Source: an uncultured bacterium (lineage in GTDB: Bacteria > Bacteroidota > Ignavibacteria > Kapaibacteriales > UBA4661). From it: 64,000 bases of DNA. The notes below the pieces were generated by a model. The model did no database searches, was not told where the DNA came from, and saw only the letters and a program-made list of their open reading frames with translations. Within the stretch, counting starts at the first letter, position 1. Each line of letters begins with the position of its first letter. The translations under genes and the position numbers were made by a program. Positions 1 to 7,531 of this stretch are shown here, one piece after another. Where the stretch lies: positions 1 through 64,000 of the forward strand of contig CALCNX010000035.1 in NCBI GenBank assembly GCA_937899715.1. Reading direction: 5' to 3'.

Positions 1-4
1 ACTT

Positions 5-25
5 CGGGCTTTGCCCGCTTTTTTT
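5..25 (+). terminator. Rho-independent terminator at left edge
   Basis: A five-base-pair GC stem (CGGGC, loop TTT, GCCCG) is followed within one base by seven T on the plus strand. It would end a plus-strand gene lying left of the window. The T run touches the stop codon of the convergent minus-strand gene ending at 24. Confidence 0.6.
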
Positions 26-2423
26 ACCTACTTTCCGACTTTTCAAACAAGCTCTCAGAGGTACGGTCAAGAAACCTGCCTCGCCGTGTCATCATTGTGC
101 AATAATCGTATAGTGTTCTATACTCGGTCGTCATGGAGCCGCGTACAGGACATTCACCTTCTATTTGCTCACATTCAAGGCTTTGGAGGTCATCAACGCT
201 GAGAAATGCACTCATCATTGGTTTGTGAACTTGCTCTGGGAGTGGGCGCTGTAATGCCGCAGAATCAAGCGGTAGCGCCCCGATGCACAACGCAAATGCC
301 GGAAGCCCTTTTTGCTCACCGCCTGTGTGGAAGGCAACGAGTACACGTCCGATATTTCGTGCTTCGTAGAAGGTTTTGTAATACCATGCCACCGACCGAC
401 ATTCATCCTCAGCTTCGTCATCATCGGTCAAGTAGGGCGGAATCGGCTTTCCGGCAGCTGCAAATTTTTTGATTTCTCGTGTGTTCGAGCACTGCTGTTC
501 TGTTTTTACTTGATTAACCATGCCCGGTTTGGTGCTATACACTTCTCGGAGCCGTATCATTGCGACAGTGTCAGTCTCCATGAGGCGAAATGGTGCATTC
601 TCAATTCCGCGAGCCGTATCGCTCCAAGCAAGAAACTGTTGATATGCCTGTTCCGCGGCACGCCCCGAGCGCACCGACGCACTATATCGAAGGTTGTGCA
701 GGAGCGTGTCAAGATATTCCGACATATTCTTTGCTTTGGTGCCGTCTATACTCGCTGTGCTGCCCCACGAGGTTATCTCCTTTTTATCCGTTTTGGTTGA
801 AATAGTCTGTAAATCGGCACTTGTCCATATATTTTTCAGAAACATATTATTGCTGCTAAGGGCGCATTGCACAAGGTCGCTCGTACTTGCCTGCTCAAGC
901 AGAGTGCTCCAGTATCCGCCATCTCCTATACCAAACGGCACAAGTGCAAGCAGACGTGCAGTAGTGGGATTGTTTTCAGCGCTCTCATCTACAAAAGCGA
1001 TGCAATGACTGTTGGAGGGAGCCGTCAAGCGTGAACGATACTCCCACAAACGTTCACACGCTTCGGGCGAGGAGCTTTCGGCAATAAGGTGCGTGGGCTT
1101 GGGCAGCCCAAACCGTGCGTTCCATTCAATTTTTGACCACATATCGCAATCCTCTCTCAGCGCAAGCTCATCTTGCTGCCGTAAGTTGAGCTTGCCCGTC
1201 GTCGGCAACTCCACATTTAAGCGTCGAAACATTTCCGATACGCCGTATTGTTTGTGAAGAATCTGCATATTCAAATGCTTTGCTTGAAGGAGTACGGCAA
1301 GTTTCGGTGGCAAGGAAACAGTGCGAATATATCGGCGAAGCCACTGCTTGAACGTATCTTCCGATGTGGGGGAGTGCTGCTCTTTGGAAATATCGTGGAC
1401 GAAAGCAACCTGTACTTTTGCAAACTTCCTGCGGATAGGTAAAGTATCGGTCATACCATTCAAAGGGTTACGCACGTAGAGACCGTATTGGAGTACTAAA
1501 ACGCCTTTGAGAGAATAGAGTTCGCGGTTGGGTAAAGGAAGGTTAATCCCAGAGGCTTCAAATTCGGCATCAAATGCGCTTTGGTCGGCATTGGGGCGAA
1601 TAGCAAGGCAATGTAAGGTTTGTGGCGACAAGCGCCATTGCGATACCGTATCCGGCGTGTTCCCTGCGTACAATGCAAGTGACGAAGCTACGTAATCAAG
1701 ATATGGCGCTGCTCCTGTTATCTTCATATTCCCCGTTGTGGCATATATGATTTCGGGGCGTTCATCTTTTGTTCGAGAAACCGCATCAATCGGGACATGG
1801 ACGGAATACGGCGGTGTGAGCTGCGTTAATGTGAATGTGGCATTTACGTTTGCTGCGTCTCCTACCGTTGCTCCGGTAATAATCGCGAATTGTTTGTCGT
1901 GCGATTGAGAAATCCAATTTCCGTAGCTATGATTGGGGCGCAGGATACTGAATGTCGGCAGTGCTGTATCACTCAGCAATGTGAGCGTGTCTGCTCCGCG
2001 TATCCACAATGCACGAACAATAATTCGTTTCGCCTGAGCCGTCACATAGCCAAAACGGAAGTGATTTGACCAATTGTTACCTCCAAAGCGTGGGTTCTTA
2101 TATGCAAAACGCTCGTCAAGCGGGATTCTCTCTTCCTGTCCGTTCCCGATACGGCAAGTCAGTAGAGGCACCATTTGAGGATTATTACAAGCATTGGGAC
2201 TGAAACTTGCATCGACAATCACTCTTCTGCCAATGGTGGTGCGGGCAATCGTAATATGCGTTGCCCGCATCACGGAAGAATCCTGTTTGGTAAGAGTTGG
2301 TGCGCTTGGCGTTTGTTTTGCGGCATCTCGCTTTTGCGCCCGAAGAACGGAAGTATTCAAAGCGCAAAATGTTGCGATTATTACCCAGATGATTACACGT
2401 GTTTTTTGATTTGTCCTTATCAT
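24..2423 (-). CDS. Large secreted protein of unknown function
   Basis: This 799-residue protein is not recognised as a member of any family. It starts with a basic N-terminus and a hydrophobic stretch (residues about 10-28, ending ALNTSVLRAQ) that looks like a Sec signal peptide, so it is probably periplasmic or exported. No membrane segments are evident afterwards. The body has scattered cysteines (for example near the C-terminal part, in ECRSVAWYY and LECEQIEGECPV), which could form disulfides in the periplasm. The C-terminus (RTSESLFEKSESR) does not look like a T9SS sorting domain. The upstream neighbour on the same strand is a T9SS cargo gene, separated by about 230 bases holding a possible 30-residue ORF. 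No Shine-Dalgarno sequence precedes the ATG. The product is real by length and signal peptide; its function is unknown. Confidence 0.75.
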   Translation of the reverse strand: MIRTNQKTRVIIWVIIATFCALNTSVLRAQKRDAAKQTPSAPTLTKQDSSVMRATHITIARTTIGRRVIVDASFSPNACNNPQMVPLLTCRIGNGQEERIPLDERFAYKNPRFGGNNWSNHFRFGYVTAQAKRIIVRALWIRGADTLTLLSDTALPTFSILRPNHSYGNWISQSHDKQFAIITGATVGDAANVNATFTLTQLTPPYSVHVPIDAVSRTKDERPEIIYATTGNMKITGAAPYLDYVASSLALYAGNTPDTVSQWRLSPQTLHCLAIRPNADQSAFDAEFEASGINLPLPNRELYSLKGVLVLQYGLYVRNPLNGMTDTLPIRRKFAKVQVAFVHDISKEQHSPTSEDTFKQWLRRYIRTVSLPPKLAVLLQAKHLNMQILHKQYGVSEMFRRLNVELPTTGKLNLRQQDELALREDCDMWSKIEWNARFGLPKPTHLIAESSSPEACERLWEYRSRLTAPSNSHCIAFVDESAENNPTTARLLALVPFGIGDGGYWSTLLEQASTSDLVQCALSSNNMFLKNIWTSADLQTISTKTDKKEITSWGSTASIDGTKAKNMSEYLDTLLHNLRYSASVRSGRAAEQAYQQFLAWSDTARGIENAPFRLMETDTVAMIRLREVYSTKPGMVNQVKTEQQCSNTREIKKFAAAGKPIPPYLTDDDEAEDECRSVAWYYKTFYEARNIGRVLVAFHTGGEQKGLPAFALCIGALPLDSAALQRPLPEQVHKPMMSAFLSVDDLQSLECEQIEGECPVRGSMTTEYRTLYDYCTMMTRRGRFLDRTSESLFEKSESR

Positions 2424-2520
2424 CGAAGCTGTTGGAAAATGAAGGAGAATTATAACTTTCCTCGAAAATATCTATTTTTCTCCTGAATCCAAAAGTATCT
2501 TGAGTTGAACGTGCCGCTCT

Positions 2521-2613
2521 CTATGCCGATGCTATCAGCGCCGTCATAACAATCATTACCATTATCATTACGGCAAAAGCAAGTGCGAAGCCAAGATTCG
2601 ATGGTGATTTCAT
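2521..2613 (-). CDS. Possible small membrane peptide, 30 residues
   Basis: This short ORF lies in the gap between two secreted-protein genes on the same strand. The ATG at 2613 is preceded by GGAG with eight bases of spacing, a better ribosome-binding site than most genes here have. The product (MKSPSNLGFALAFAVMIMVM, then IVMTALIASA) is almost one continuous hydrophobic helix. It could be a small single-pass membrane protein or a free signal-like peptide. It is equally possible that it is a chance ORF; only the RBS and amphipathic layout argue for it. Confidence 0.35.
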   Translation of the reverse strand: MKSPSNLGFALAFAVMIMVMIVMTALIASA

Positions 2614-2653
2614 GATATTTTCTCCGAAAAATGGGCGAGATACTCTACTGTTG

Positions 2654-4201
2654 TTAATGATTAACGATAACCGTTGAGCGGCTGAGAGCAGTGCCTGCAC
2701 TTACTTCCACTATGTACGAGCCATTAGTCAGCGAAGAAACATCAAAGGTCACGCTTGGTGTGCCCGTACTTACTGTTTGCGAAGCGACTTCCGAACCCAG
2801 CGTTGTCAAGAGACGCACCCGCACAGAACTTGCTGAGGACGGAACACCGCTGATGCCGACATTGAGCGTACTGGAAGCCGGATTCGGGTATGTGCGGACG
2901 GTAATGGAAGAAGTCGGGGGTGTAGATGATGATGACGACGACGAAGATGACGAGCTGGTCGGCGTGTAGCCTTCGTAGTAAGGTGCATAATTTGCCACTG
3001 AACCGTAAGCACTACTCCACAATGCTGCTTTTTCTGTGTGTGTTGCCCAGATGAGTTGTCCTGATGTGGTATAGGAGCGCAGCGCTGTGATAATTTGCGC
3101 AATTTTATCGGCATAGCCCGATGAGGTAAAATACTTTTGATGAATGCTGATAGCGCAAGAATACATCGCACCTGCCGGATAGTGACTGACCGAATCAAGC
3201 GTAGCAAGGACGTTAGCAACGATTGTCGCGGCACTTGTGGTATCGGTCAGAAGGTTTTCATAGCCATTTCCCAAAAGAATGAGAGAGTTCGCGGGAGCAT
3301 TTGTGAAGAAATTGCTAAGGCTTGTGGGCTTCCAAATGCCGAGAGCGTGTAGGTCATTCGCATGGTCGGTCATACCCCGTGCATTAACCGATGCACCGCC
3401 CCAGAGGATTTGTGGTGTCCACGTGGTAGCGGGATATGCTCTGCCTTGTAATCCATGCGCAAGCGAATCCCACGTATAGCCCGTGTATGCGCCGCCACCC
3501 GTACCTTGTGCAGCATTGTAAGTGAAGCCGCCGACGACGGGAGCAGGCGTTACGCCAAGTTGATTGAATAAATACGCAACGTCGGCATAATTATAGTCGT
3601 ATTCGTGAGCGTGGGGCGTTACTTCGATTGCGCCGGAATTATCTTCAGCAAGCCACCGAACAATCGTCTTGTAGTTCGTGGAAGCGTCCTGCGGGTCAAG
3701 CGAACTTGTGCCTTTCAAGAATCGCCAATCCGATTGCCAGTCCCATTTTGCGCCGCCCGTGCGCACTTTGTCGGCAATGTCTTTAATAATAGGGCGTAGC
3801 GTCGAAAAGACTGTTGAATTTTGGTAGCTATCGCGCGATACACTTGAGTAATCATCTTCCTCGTTGTGGGAATTAAACGTGATATAGAGCGGTGTTCCGG
3901 TGAAGGTGGTAGAAGACGTTGCTCCAACTGAGCCGCCTGTGGAAGTCGTTCCTGTACTCGAAGAGGGTAACGTTCCTGTCGTAGAACGTACAGAACCTGT
4001 TGTGGATGGCAGCGTTCCCGTTGTGGAGCGTGCTGTGCCTGTGCCTGTGGTTGTGGGCAGTGTTCCTGTTGTGGAGCGTACGGTTCCAGTCGTCGCGGGG
4101 TGTGTGGTTCCTGTTGTGCTGAGGCGTGTTTGTGCAGTTGCAGACAAGGATACAAGGGTTGTGCAAAGAAGCACCGCGAGGGCAAATACGAGCGTTTTCA
4201 T
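2654..4201 (-). CDS. Secreted deacetylase-like protein with T9SS sorting domain
   Basis: This 515-residue protein has a signal peptide (residues 1-23, ending SATAQ). Next comes a Thr/Ser/Gly low-complexity stretch built on STTGTLP/STTGSVR repeats (about residues 27-95), then a globular domain of about 300 residues. That domain's opening strand ITFNSHNEED and the later HAHEYDYNY resemble a polysaccharide-deacetylase/glycoside-hydrolase barrel; the match is by pattern only and a NodB catalytic set is not certain. A run of Ser (TPTSSSSSSSSSSS) links to a C-terminal domain of about 80 residues starting VRTYPNPASSTLNV and ending SRSTVIVNH. This is a T9SS type A sorting domain, so the protein is inferred to be exported to the cell surface or medium. 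The repeats are also near-repeats at DNA level and may vary in length between strains. Confidence 0.75.
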   Translation of the reverse strand: MKTLVFALAVLLCTTLVSLSATAQTRLSTTGTTHPATTGTVRSTTGTLPTTTGTGTARSTTGTLPSTTGSVRSTTGTLPSSSTGTTSTGGSVGATSSTTFTGTPLYITFNSHNEEDDYSSVSRDSYQNSTVFSTLRPIIKDIADKVRTGGAKWDWQSDWRFLKGTSSLDPQDASTNYKTIVRWLAEDNSGAIEVTPHAHEYDYNYADVAYLFNQLGVTPAPVVGGFTYNAAQGTGGGAYTGYTWDSLAHGLQGRAYPATTWTPQILWGGASVNARGMTDHANDLHALGIWKPTSLSNFFTNAPANSLILLGNGYENLLTDTTSAATIVANVLATLDSVSHYPAGAMYSCAISIHQKYFTSSGYADKIAQIITALRSYTTSGQLIWATHTEKAALWSSAYGSVANYAPYYEGYTPTSSSSSSSSSSSTPPTSSITVRTYPNPASSTLNVGISGVPSSASSVRVRLLTTLGSEVASQTVSTGTPSVTFDVSSLTNGSYIVEVSAGTALSRSTVIVNH

Positions 4202-4306
4202 AGCATTTCTCCGAGTGAGGGTTTTGAGGAGGTAATTGGTAACATCTTAAAAGGTTCTTCGAGCCTTACACTATGAAAAACCGCATAAAACCTCACTCGT
4301 TACAGA

Positions 4307-4340
4307 CCAAAAGGTCACGACTTTCTATGCCAAAAGGTCA
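4307..4340. promoter_or_regulatory. Paired 11-bp direct repeat, possible operator
   Basis: The sequence CCAAAAGGTCA occurs exactly twice, at 4307-4317 and 4330-4340. The 23-base spacing is about two helical turns. It lies in the intergenic region between the divergently transcribed T9SS cargo gene and the isochorismatase-like gene, where a regulator could act on either. No regulator gene is adjacent, so this is only a candidate. Confidence 0.3.
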
Positions 4341-4481
4341 TATTTTCGTATGCTGATATTTGGCTCAAAATGTCGTCTTTTTGGCTTTTAATACGTCGAA
4401 AATAGCGTGTAAATTGCCATTGTGTAATTCACGATGTTGTCCGTATAGTTTATATTCATTCTTCCTGAAAGAGACGAATCA

Positions 4482-5060
4482 ATGCCTACAACCAAGCAAA
4501 CAGCACTTCTTATTATTGATGTTCAACAGGCTTTCAACAACGAGGCATATTGGGGCGGGAACCGCAATAATCCTCACGCTGAAGAAAACATCGCCCGACT
4601 ACTTGCTGCGTGGCGAGAAAAAGGCTTACCCATTTTTCACGTGCAGCATTGCTCGGCAAACCCAAAATCGCCGTTGCACGAAACGAACGAAGGGAATGCC
4701 TTCAAAGAAGTAGTGAAGCCGACGGCGGGCGAACCGATTATCAAAAAGTCGGTCAATAGCGCGTTTATTGGAACAAATCTGCAAGAGTATTTGCAGGCAC
4801 AAGGTATCACAGGCGTTGTGATTGTCGGTTTGATAACTAATCACTGCGTTTCGACCACTGCCCGGATGGCAGCAAATCTCGGCTTTCAGACAACGGTTGT
4901 TTCCGATGCTACGGCAACATTTGACCGCGTAAGCTACGATGGTCGCTGTTTTAGTGCTGAAGAAATCCACGAGATTTCATTAGCAAGTTTGCACGACGAA
5001 TTTGCAACTATTGCGAACACCTCATCAGTGCTCGCTTTGTCGGAAGAATCGTTGTCGTGA
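4482..5060 (+). CDS. Isochorismatase-family cysteine hydrolase
   Basis: This 192-residue protein has the complete pattern of the isochorismatase/nicotinamidase-like cysteine hydrolase fold. ALLIIDVQQAF gives the catalytic Asp13. IIKKSVNSAF gives the catalytic Lys at 88/89 and the family's NSAF motif. GLITNHCVSTTARMA carries Cys122 after the usual non-proline cis peptide. Length is typical. Members hydrolyse amides or enol ethers (nicotinamide, N-carbamoylsarcosine, isochorismate); the sequence alone does not give the substrate. The protein has no signal peptide and is cytoplasmic. A GAAAGAGA stretch just upstream may serve as a weak ribosome-binding site. It stands alone, divergent from a secreted-protein gene, and is followed by a decayed insertion sequence. 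Confidence 0.88.
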   Translation: MPTTKQTALLIIDVQQAFNNEAYWGGNRNNPHAEENIARLLAAWREKGLPIFHVQHCSANPKSPLHETNEGNAFKEVVKPTAGEPIIKKSVNSAFIGTNLQEYLQAQGITGVVIVGLITNHCVSTTARMAANLGFQTTVVSDATATFDRVSYDGRCFSAEEIHEISLASLHDEFATIANTSSVLALSEESLS

Positions 5061-5076
5061 ATGCTGGAAGGGCGGT

Positions 5077-5331
5077 CATTTTTTTTAGCTGGTGAAATAT
5101 CGTTCCATGACTTATCTTGAAGATTCGTCCCATCGCACGGTAGTTCAAAGGCTCAGTATTTGAGGGATCAAGAGCGGCAACAGATTCCGATGTAATCGGA
5201 GGCTTCGGGTCGAAGACTCTGGTAACGCCGCAGTCTTTACAGCGATAGCGTTATTTCCCTTGCGGTGTATGTCCATTCAGGACGATATTGATGCTCTGGC
5301 AGCAATCGCAGTGACGTGGTTCGATGAGCAT
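5077..5331 (-). pseudogene. Remnant of IS1-type transposase (zinc ribbon and HTH part)
   Basis: Reading the minus strand from the ATG at 5331 gives MLIEPRHCDCCQSINIVLNG, then HTPQGK, a TAA stop at 5251-5253, then RYRCKDCGVT and further in-frame codons ending NYRAMGRIFKISHGTIFHQL. The two CxxC pairs are the zinc ribbon of IS1-family InsA-type proteins, and the last part matches their helix-turn-helix. The DDE catalytic domain is absent and the frame runs out into the isochorismatase gene's 3' end. This is a dead 5' fragment with an in-frame stop. No terminal repeats or target duplication could be made out. The assignment rests on motif recognition only. Confidence 0.6.
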
Positions 5332-5364
5332 AGATTGGGGATGAGTGAGAAAATCACAATTTAC

Positions 5365-5463
5365 CTACATCAACTTATTTTTAACACCACCGATACGGTC
5401 TATATCGCCTGATTCAAAGAGGCGATACGCATTTTCTAAACTTTTTTTGTCTATATTTCTCAT
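5365..5463 (-). CDS. Short unassigned ORF, 32 residues, in frame with the IS remnant
   Basis: The minus strand encodes MRNIDKKSLENAYRLFESGD followed by IDRIGGVKNKLM and a TAG at 5365-5367. It lies in the same frame as, and just upstream of, the transposase remnant, and directly downstream of the DUF4159 gene. It has reasonable amino-acid composition but no recognisable family. It could be the 5' end of another broken gene or part of the decayed insertion sequence. I cannot show that it is expressed. Confidence 0.25.
   Translation of the reverse strand: MRNIDKKSLENAYRLFESGDIDRIGGVKNKLM
5403..5427. terminator. Weak hairpin downstream of the DUF4159 gene
   Basis: TATCGCCT at 5403-5410 pairs perfectly with AGGCGATA at 5420-5427 across a nine-base loop. 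There is no immediate T run on the minus strand. On the plus strand the nearest T run is about 14 bases beyond the stem. It overlaps the 32-residue ORF, so it may be coincidental. Confidence 0.3.
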
Positions 5464-5472
5464 ATTCAGAAC

Positions 5473-6147
5473 CTAATGCGAAAGCGCCCAAACAAGAATA
5501 TTGACCCCGAATTTCAAGGCTTCCTCGCGCTTTTCGGGTGGGTCATTGTGAACGGTAGCATCTGCCCAGCCGTCGCTGGGGTTGCTTTCGTAGGTGTAGA
5601 AAACACACAAACGTCCGTTGTGAAAGAGACCAAAGCCTTGCGGGAGCTTGCCGTCGTGTTCGTGTACTTTCGGAACGCCATTGGGGAATTTGTAAAAAGA
5701 TGAATAAATGCCGTGTGAGAAAGGCAGTTCAGCAAACTTTTGTTCGGGAAAAATCTTGAGCATTTCTTTGCGAATCGAAGCATCTAAGCCATAATCGTCG
5801 TCAATGTAGAGGAAACCACCATTTTGTAGGTACGCACGGAGATTGCGCACTTCGCGGTCAGAAAAATTGACCGTTCCGTGTCCCGTAAGAAAGAGCACGG
5901 GATAAAGAAAGATGTTATCCGACGACAAATCTACCGCCTCAAAAACAGGAACCGCGTCAGTACCCGTTTTTGCTTGAAAATAGCGCAGAAGGTTGACTTC
6001 CGCCGAAGGGTCGTTGTACCAATCACCGCCGCCGTTGTATTTCACGCGGGGGAGCTTGAGTACACTTGTAGCGGCTTTTTGTTGCGCGGAGACATCGGCG
6101 GCAAAAGCACTTGAAAGAATAAGTACGGTGATGATGCGAAAAAGCAT
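5473..6147 (-). CDS. DUF4159 domain protein with signal peptide
   Basis: This 224-residue exported protein starts at the ATG at 6147 and has a clear signal peptide (MLFRIITVLILSSAFAADVS, cleaved near AQ). An upstream TTG would add 17 residues and a second hydrophobic stretch and is less likely. The mature part begins LKLPRVKYNGGGDWYNDPSA and contains LTGHGTVNFSDREV and FLYIDDDYGLDASIRKEM. These are hallmarks of DUF4159, a Rossmann-like/glutamine-amidotransferase-like fold often found beside MoxR/BatA-type genes. No such partners occur here. The protein is probably periplasmic and its molecular role is unknown. The gene reads toward the IS remnant. Confidence 0.85.
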   Translation of the reverse strand: MLFRIITVLILSSAFAADVSAQQKAATSVLKLPRVKYNGGGDWYNDPSAEVNLLRYFQAKTGTDAVPVFEAVDLSSDNIFLYPVLFLTGHGTVNFSDREVRNLRAYLQNGGFLYIDDDYGLDASIRKEMLKIFPEQKFAELPFSHGIYSSFYKFPNGVPKVHEHDGKLPQGFGLFHNGRLCVFYTYESNPSDGWADATVHNDPPEKREEALKFGVNILVWALSH

Positions 6148-6257
6148 GGGCAGAAGAATAAAATAAAAAAAATATGTCGTCGGTAAAATTTTGTACAATT
6201 CAGGAATCTCTGTGGTTAAAAACTATGGCTGACGAACCATCACGGCTGAACTAACCA

Positions 6258-7214
6258 TCATCGTTGAACAGTATCGGAAGCCTTCGTAAAAACTGTGCTG
6301 TGCTTGGATTCCAGCTTGCGCCGTCTGCGGGACTCGTACCAGTACTGCCCTATCTCGCCGGAAAAGAGAATAACCAATGCCGAATAATACACCCAGAAAG
6401 CAACAGCCACCGCCGCGCCGTAAATGCCATAGACTTTTCCGTAAGTAGCAAAGTTTTTCACATAAAATCCAAATCCGAAGCGGGCGCACTGCCAGAAAAT
6501 AACACTGAAAAGAGCGCTCGAAAGTATGACCGAAATAGGCGGCAAACGGTTTGGTGTGAAAGTATAGAGCGAAACAAAAAAGACATACACAATAGCTGCC
6601 GAGACAAGACCGGCAGCCAGTGAACGCACGATATAGCCGCCGGAAACGGCTGCCGTTGCCCAGTCTGCCGCGCTCATGGCGAGGCGTGGGGCAGTGTGGG
6701 ACATGAGAATTGCCGCTACAAAGAGTGCTAAGAGCAAAGAATCACGACCCACAGCGCTCCAGAAGGTTTTTTCATGCCGGAAACCGAATACAGCATTGAG
6801 CGCGGTGCGGATGGAACCGAAGAGTGCCAGCGACACCCAGAAAAGCGCCGGAATACCAATCCACGCCGCCGAGCCGGAATTTTGCAGCACATTATTGATT
6901 TCACTTTTCACAAGGTCTATTGCTGCATCCAAGCCACCGTCGGGAGGCAAGACATCCAACAAAAAATCTTCGATTGCCCCGATAACCAGCGTTCTATCCA
7001 TAAACATACCAATCACAAAGACCATGACCAGCATCGTTGGGAGAATAAAAATCAAAATATTGAACGCGATGCCTGATGCAGCGAGATAAATATGATGTTC
7101 GTCAGCTCGGCGTAAAATACGACTTGCTACACGCCACACGCGCTTTGCGGTCGGTAGGAAGCCCTGCTCCTGAGGGGTTTCTGTTGGTGGTTTATGGGGG
7201 AAGCTGTGTTGCAT
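6258..7214 (-). CDS. YihY/BrkB-family membrane protein
   Basis: This 318-residue polytopic inner-membrane protein belongs to the YihY/virulence-factor-BrkB family. A cytoplasmic N-terminus of about 40 residues (rich in P, Q, T) precedes six hydrophobic segments: the first around ASGIAFNILIFILPTMLVMV, the last around GAAVAVAFWVYYSALVILFS. The tail is Arg/Lys-rich (YESRRRRKLESKH). The motif YTFTPNRLPP and the AAFWVYY-like motif near the end are typical of the family. Its function is unsettled: it was once called ribonuclease BN in error, and roles in envelope integrity or transport have been suggested. It is divergent from xseB with about 100 bases between them. Confidence 0.88.
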   Translation of the reverse strand: MQHSFPHKPPTETPQEQGFLPTAKRVWRVASRILRRADEHHIYLAASGIAFNILIFILPTMLVMVFVIGMFMDRTLVIGAIEDFLLDVLPPDGGLDAAIDLVKSEINNVLQNSGSAAWIGIPALFWVSLALFGSIRTALNAVFGFRHEKTFWSAVGRDSLLLALFVAAILMSHTAPRLAMSAADWATAAVSGGYIVRSLAAGLVSAAIVYVFFVSLYTFTPNRLPPISVILSSALFSVIFWQCARFGFGFYVKNFATYGKVYGIYGAAVAVAFWVYYSALVILFSGEIGQYWYESRRRRKLESKHSTVFTKASDTVQR

Positions 7215-7315
7215 GAGATACGATTGTCAATCAATGAGCGTGTTTTCTCTCGCAAAAATGGGAATTTTCCGTAATTTCAACACTATTATTCTTCGCAAAT
7301 ATCTCGAACCATGAT

Positions 7316-7531
7316 ATGAAAAAAAACACCAACGCCACTTTTGAACAGCGTTTAGACCGCTTGGAAGAAATCGTCGCCTTGCTCGACCGTGGTGATGCGC
7401 CGCTGGAAGAGCTTCTTGCGCTGTACGAAGAAGGCATCGTTCTTAGTAAGGAATGTAGCGACTTTTTACGTCAAGCAGAGCAAAAAGTAACGACATTGCA
7501 AACCGCACAATCCCAAGCGCTGCCACTATGA
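7316..7531 (+). CDS. xseB: Exodeoxyribonuclease VII small subunit
   Basis: At 71 residues this is the small helical subunit of exonuclease VII, which with XseA degrades single-stranded DNA into oligonucleotides in the cytoplasm. The hallmark stretch TFEQRLDRLEEIVALLDRGD followed by APLEELLALYEEGIVLSKEC matches the family throughout, and length is normal. XseA is not in the window. Its TGA stop overlaps the ATG of the next gene (7528), a classic ATGA translational-coupling overlap. It is therefore probably the first gene of a short operon with the glycosyltransferase fusion and accA. Confidence 0.93.
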   Translation: MKKNTNATFEQRLDRLEEIVALLDRGDAPLEELLALYEEGIVLSKECSDFLRQAEQKVTTLQTAQSQALPL

